Shown here: piece after piece, positions 6,441-10,008 of the stretch
How positions within the stretch are numbered: position 1 is the first letter of the stretch
Layout: each line of letters begins with the position of its first letter
Assembly (NCBI GenBank): GCA_025455285.1
Contig: JALOMU010000021.1
Span: 1 to 10,008 of the forward strand
Length of the DNA: 10,008 nt
Direction of reading: 5' to 3'
From: Flavihumibacter sp.
GTDB taxonomy: Bacteria; Bacteroidota; Bacteroidia; Chitinophagales; Chitinophagaceae
Notes under the pieces: model-generated
Database searches by the model: none
Seen by the model: only the letters and a program-made list of their open reading frames with translations
Told to the model about the DNA's origin: nothing
Translations under genes and position numbers: made by a program

Positions 6441-6466
6441 GGAACGAAGGTGCTAAAAGCTGTATC
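6441..6466 (+). promoter_or_regulatory. Possible ECF-type promoter upstream of the sigma factor gene
   Basis: GGAAC at 6441-6445 followed 16 bases later by GTATC at 6462-6466 resembles the -35/-10 layout of ECF-sigma promoters (GGAAC is the common -35 core). It sits 24 bases before the putative TTG start. If real, it would let the sigma factor drive its own operon, a usual arrangement. A transcript from it would leave a very short leader. The match is short and could be chance. No other striking structure is seen in 6266-6489. Confidence 0.25.
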
Positions 6467-6489
6467 TTCCTGAAAAGTTAGTATTCGAA

Positions 6490-7044
6490 TTGGAACTCCT
6501 AAATGACTGGTTTACAGATAGTCCTGATAAAGTATTGAATAAACTCTATGCAGATAATCTTCCCTGGCTGGAACAATATGTTCTGCAGAATTCAGGATCA
6601 GGAACCGATGCGCACGACCTTTTTCAGGAAACCATTACCGCCGCATGGGTCAACCTGCATACCGGCCGCTTCTCAGGATCACGCGAACAATTCAATGCCT
6701 ACCTCAGGCAGATTGCCAAACACAAATGGCTGAATGAACTTCGCAGCCGTTCCAGAAAGAAAACAACAGTAACAGACCAGCTCCCGGAACAGGAAGCCCC
6801 TATTTTCCACCTTACTGAAAACGAAAACACAGAGCAATCAACACTGCTTCGGCAAAGCTTTCAGGAACTCGGTGATAAATGCCGTACCATTCTCGGACTT
6901 TATTACTACCGGAAAAAATCACTGAACAAAATTGCTCTTGAACTGAACAATACCGAAAACAGTATTAAAACGATAAAATATCGTTGCATGATGCAACTAC
7001 GCCAATTATTCCTGGAAAAATCCCGCCAACATGGAGGACTATAA
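6490..7044 (+). CDS. ECF-family RNA polymerase sigma factor (TTG start)
   Basis: This 184-residue protein has the two-domain ECF layout. Sigma region 2 covers about 20-91, with the DAHDLFQETITAAW core at 40-53 and the FNAYLRQIAKHKWLNELR helix. Region 4 covers about 121-175, with a helix-turn-helix around SLNKIALELNNTENSIKTIKYR. The linker between them is acidic. There is no ATG in frame between an upstream stop at 6454 and the conserved region, so TTG at 6490 is the most likely start, unusual for this group of bacteria. The gene's last 14 bases overlap the start of the membrane TPR protein, and that gene in turn overlaps the TPR-CHAT gene, so the three are one operon. The cognate regulator is presumably the next gene. 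Target genes are not evident, apart from a possible GGAAC promoter of its own. Confidence 0.92.
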   Translation: MELLNDWFTDSPDKVLNKLYADNLPWLEQYVLQNSGSGTDAHDLFQETITAAWVNLHTGRFSGSREQFNAYLRQIAKHKWLNELRSRSRKKTTVTDQLPEQEAPIFHLTENENTEQSTLLRQSFQELGDKCRTILGLYYYRKKSLNKIALELNNTENSIKTIKYRCMMQLRQLFLEKSRQHGGL

Positions 7045-7783
7045 AGACCATATTGATCAAGAACTTTTTGAACAGATCGAAGCCTATTTGTTGCATTCAA
7101 TGACATCTGAGCAACGATCCCGTTTCGAAACACAACTGGCAGCTGACCCTTCCCTTCAAAAGGAATTGGAACTGCAACGCCAACTGCTCGCTATTACAAC
7201 CATCGAATCATTTAAGGCAGAACAATCCACCATAGAAAATTCATCCGCAGCATCCAAACCTTCTGCTATTGTGAAACCCATCAGCAAATGGTGGTGGGCA
7301 GCCGCAGCCCTTCTGATTTTTTTCTGCGGATTCTGGTTCTTCCAAAACCAAACTGCAACTCCGCAAAAACTGGCCAATCAGTTTTTTAGTCCCGACCCGG
7401 GATTACCAGTTACCATGAGCAGTTCCTCCCAATACCAGTTTTACGATGGCATGGTTAGTTATAAAGAAGCCGATTATGAAAAAGCCATTGCCATCTGGAA
7501 AGCCATTCCCTCTTCCAACCGCCAATCCGATACCCTTCACTATTTTATAGGGGTGGCTTACCTGAACAGGGATCAATACAATGATGCCCTGCAACAATTG
7601 CTTCCGCTGGCTGAAGGAAACAGCAAATGGAAAGAAAAAGCCAGCTGGTACCTTTCGCTTACCTATCTTAAACTCAACCAGCCGCAGAAAGCACAAAAAT
7701 GGTTGCAAACAATCCCCACTTATCCTGAAGCTCCCGAATTACTGAAAGCTATTAACCAACTAATTGGAGATGAAAGCCTATGA
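7031..7783 (+). CDS. Single-pass membrane protein: anti-sigma-like cytoplasmic domain plus periplasmic TPRs
   Basis: The product has 250 residues. Residues 8-55 (IEAYLLHSMTSEQRSRFETQLAADPSLQKELE) match the short helical N-terminus of many Bacteroidota anti-sigma factors ('Y-L-x-G-x-L-s-x-e-E-x-x-x-F-E-x-x-L-x-x-D-P'). It lacks the HxxxCxxC zinc motif of ZAS-type anti-sigma factors. A low-complexity linker leads to a transmembrane helix at 87-104, preceded by Lys86 and three tryptophans. Residues about 135-245 form three TPR-like helical pairs (YDGMVSYKEADYEKAI; YFIGVAYLNRDQYNDAL; WYLSLTYLKLNQPQKA) that would face the periplasm. The gene overlaps the sigma gene by 14 bases and the TPR-CHAT gene by four (ATGA). 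The likely role is to hold the sigma factor at the membrane and release it on a periplasmic cue. Sigma binding is inferred from context and not shown. Confidence 0.82.
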   Translation: MEDYKDHIDQELFEQIEAYLLHSMTSEQRSRFETQLAADPSLQKELELQRQLLAITTIESFKAEQSTIENSSAASKPSAIVKPISKWWWAAAALLIFFCGFWFFQNQTATPQKLANQFFSPDPGLPVTMSSSSQYQFYDGMVSYKEADYEKAIAIWKAIPSSNRQSDTLHYFIGVAYLNRDQYNDALQQLLPLAEGNSKWKEKASWYLSLTYLKLNQPQKAQKWLQTIPTYPEAPELLKAINQLIGDESL

Positions 7784-10008
7784 AAAAAGGCCTGCTATTT
7801 TTACTCTTTTGCTGTACCAAACAGCTTTGCGCTCAAACTGATTTTGATAAATCAGTGACTGCCTATAAAGCGCTTAAATATGACAGCGCGATGATTTATA
7901 TCGATAAGGCTGTTGCTAACTATCAAAAGCGTCAACAAACAGATAGCCTCGTTTTTGCTCAGGTACAAAAAGCAGATATGATCTGGAGCCTGAAGGGTAT
8001 TCCACCCGGACTGGCAGCCATTGAATCAGCTATTCAACTCTCAGCCAGCCTTCCATTTTATAGTCCCGCCCGTGTTGCCGCACTTGATAAAAAAGCCCAG
8101 ATCCTTGTTCACAATGAAGAACCTGAAAAAGGAAAAAAGATTTTCTTTCAGGCACTGGAACACGTCGATAAAACAGCCAAACCCAATTCTATTTACGCAA
8201 GCTTGTATAAGAATCTTGCCTGGTTGTTAATGACTCAGCAGGATTTTGAACCTGCTCTTCGCTATGCGCTGGATGCCCGGCAAATCAATGAAGCCCTCTT
8301 TGGGAAAGATGCACGTGAACTTATTGGGATTTATCAGGTCCTGCTCTTTATTACCAGTGATGCCGGTAAATATGGGGAAGCAGAAACCTATGGACTGGAA
8401 CTACTTCGACTGGCCAATCTTAATCTGAGTGCCTATCATCCCAATAAGGGATTGGTGCACAACGATCTTGGTATTCTCTATGAAACCATGCATCGCTATG
8501 ATGAAGCGCTTTACCATAAACAGGAAATGGTGCGAATCATTCAGATGGATTATGCCAAGCATAAAAACCCGCAACTGATGGCCATTGCCTATAATAATAT
8601 GGGCAGTTTTTATCAGGGTATTGGTGAAGCACAATTATCACTCGACTATTACGATAAGGCTAAAAAATTGCATGAAATCAACTTTGGTACGGAAGGTGCC
8701 GGAATTGTTCGTCCGCTTACGCATCTCGCTAATATGAAAGCTGCAGTGGGAGCTTTTCAGGAGGCAGACAGTCTTTATTCAAGAGCCTACCGCATTCAGC
8801 AACAGGTGGCACCGAACGACTGGCGAAACCTGGCCTATGTGGAAACCCAGTACGGTGATCTTTTTTATGAAACGAAAGACTACAAGCGGGCTGAAACCCT
8901 GTATCTGAAATCATTGGAGAACAGCAAAAGAGCGGGGATTAAAAATACTTCCACTGTTCCTCAAACACGCACCACCCTTGCAGAAACCTATGCACAACAG
9001 GGACGTATAAACGAAGCCTTACCCATCCTGCAAGAGGTGTTGCAACTGTATCGGACCAATTATCCTGCCGGAGACATTGTAATAGCCGGACAATTTAATA
9101 AAATCAGCAAAGCCTATCTCCTTCAAAAGCAATGGGAGAATGCCCTGGAATATTCCGACAGTACCTTTATGGAATTGCTGCAGTTGCCGGCCCTACCGAA
9201 AGAAAACTGGGTTGAAAAACTGCCCTATAACCAGTTTATCATACAATACATCCGGAATCGTGCGGCCATTCTGGAAGGAATTTATCAGCAACGAAAGGAT
9301 TCCGTCATTCTGCGCCAACTGATACAACTGGCTGGTGAGTATGGTAGTTTTCTCTCGAACAGCTTACCGGCTCTTCGCACACAGGCTTCGGTCATGCAGC
9401 TTTCCTCCAACCATAAAGCCATCTATAATTCGGCTATAGAAGCCTGTTGGTCTTTATACAAACGTTCGAACCAGTTCAGCCATCTCCATAAGGCATTTGA
9501 ATTTGCTGAGAGAAGCAAAGCCCTGCTCCTTCGCCTCTCCGCTAATAATATGATGGCGGATGCCAGCCACAAAAAAGAAGACTCCGAACTTACTTCAGAT
9601 TTGAACTGGCGCAAACGCATCGGCGCTCTCAATGCCCAATACCTCGATGCCAACAGAAACAGCGATTCCCTGCTTACCCTGCTCACAGCAGCAATGGAAG
9701 GATATCGAAATTTTCAGGATAGCCTGGTAAGGATAGGCAGCCCTTCCAGTCAGCTCAAATACAATCTCAATCCCACTACCATTCCGGAATTGCAGCGTTT
9801 TCTGAAAAAACAGAATCAGTCACTTCTTCAATATGTTCTTACTGATCGGAACATCTTCCTTTTCGCGGTTAATGGTTCACAGTTTCATGTTCATCGCCTT
9901 CCCAACAACATAAGAAAAGATGTGGATGCGCTCCGCGAATTATACAATCTCAATGCCCCATCTTTCAAAACACCTGCGTTTCGTTTATACAAGAAGCTTA
10001 TACAACCG
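7780..10008 (+). CDS. Exported TPR-repeat protein entering a CHAT (caspase-like) domain, 3' end beyond window
   Basis: ATG at 7780 overlaps the previous stop (ATGA), and the frame stays open for 743 codons to the window edge. Residues 1-18 are a signal peptide (MKKGLLFLLF, cleavage expected after CA at 17-18, before Gln19), so the protein is exported. Residues about 25-560 are TPR-like helical pairs, for example NDLGILYETMHRYDEAL (228-244), YNNMGSFYQGIGEAQLSLDYY (from 271), YGDLFYETKDYKRAETLY (from about 349) and LAETYAQQGRINEALPIL (from about 400). AFEFAERSKALLLRLSA (572-588), a coiled linker, and the strands SLLQYVLTDRNIFLFAV (681-697) and FHVHRLP form the usual entry to CHAT domains. The catalytic His and Cys would lie past the right edge, so protease activity cannot be judged here. 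Operonic with an ECF sigma factor and its presumed membrane regulator. Confidence 0.88.
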   Translation, partial: MKKGLLFLLFCCTKQLCAQTDFDKSVTAYKALKYDSAMIYIDKAVANYQKRQQTDSLVFAQVQKADMIWSLKGIPPGLAAIESAIQLSASLPFYSPARVAALDKKAQILVHNEEPEKGKKIFFQALEHVDKTAKPNSIYASLYKNLAWLLMTQQDFEPALRYALDARQINEALFGKDARELIGIYQVLLFITSDAGKYGEAETYGLELLRLANLNLSAYHPNKGLVHNDLGILYETMHRYDEALYHKQEMVRIIQMDYAKHKNPQLMAIAYNNMGSFYQGIGEAQLSLDYYDKAKKLHEINFGTEGAGIVRPLTHLANMKAAVGAFQEADSLYSRAYRIQQQVAPNDWRNLAYVETQYGDLFYETKDYKRAETLYLKSLENSKRAGIKNTSTVPQTRTTLAETYAQQGRINEALPILQEVLQLYRTNYPAGDIVIAGQFNKISKAYLLQKQWENALEYSDSTFMELLQLPALPKENWVEKLPYNQFIIQYIRNRAAILEGIYQQRKDSVILRQLIQLAGEYGSFLSNSLPALRTQASVMQLSSNHKAIYNSAIEACWSLYKRSNQFSHLHKAFEFAERSKALLLRLSANNMMADASHKKEDSELTSDLNWRKRIGALNAQYLDANRNSDSLLTLLTAAMEGYRNFQDSLVRIGSPSSQLKYNLNPTTIPELQRFLKKQNQSLLQYVLTDRNIFLFAVNGSQFHVHRLPNNIRKDVDALRELYNLNAPSFKTPAFRLYKKLIQP

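Noticed and set aside
9423..9686. Minus-strand ORF inside the TPR-CHAT gene
   Set aside because: It is antisense to a well-supported coding frame and is rich in Ser/Arg/Leu as expected of a shadow frame.

Overview
The window looks like chromosomal DNA of a Bacteroidota bacterium, most likely of the Chitinophagaceae/Sphingobacteriia type. The inference rests on near-absent Shine-Dalgarno sequences, moderate-to-low GC, secreted proteins with short 'CAQ'-type signal cleavage sites, 'EIEGG' double-glycine leaders, and an ECF sigma / membrane TPR protein / TPR-CHAT operon. No database was consulted. There are no RNA genes, insertion sequences, CRISPR arrays or phage genes. No gene-free stretch exceeds about 250 bases.

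Layout. (1) 1-484: the 3' end of an unrecognised, probably extracytoplasmic protein, closed by a strong hairpin terminator. (2) 737-5121, plus strand: a compact peptide-secretion (bacteriocin-like) cluster. It holds two small double-glycine-leader precursors (62 and 71 aa), a GC-rich hairpin, a 30-aa single-span membrane peptide overlapping a divergent CPBP/Abi-family membrane protein, a HlyD-type membrane fusion protein, and a C39-peptidase ABC exporter. (3) 5118-6265, minus strand: a small TFIIB-type zinc-ribbon protein whose stop overlaps the exporter's stop, an EthD-like lipoprotein and a DUF1801 protein. (4) 6490 to the right edge, plus strand: an ECF sigma factor, a single-pass membrane protein with an anti-sigma-like N-terminus and periplasmic TPRs, and a large exported TPR protein that enters a CHAT (caspase-like) domain and is cut by the window end. 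These last three genes overlap one another.

How the genes fit together. In region 2 the ABC protein's N-terminal C39 domain should cut the precursors after Gly-Gly and export the cores through the inner membrane. The HlyD protein would bridge to a TolC-like outer membrane channel that is not in this window. No peptide-modifying enzyme is present, so the cores are probably unmodified. GxxxG and AxxxA motifs in the two cores fit a two-peptide bacteriocin. The 30-aa peptide and the CPBP protein sit where immunity genes would be expected. In region 4 the sigma factor, its presumed membrane-bound regulator and the exported TPR-CHAT protein look like one envelope-sensing and effector unit. The least ordinary items are the bipartite peptide system with its unannotated tiny membrane ORF, and the sigma/TPR/CHAT operon.
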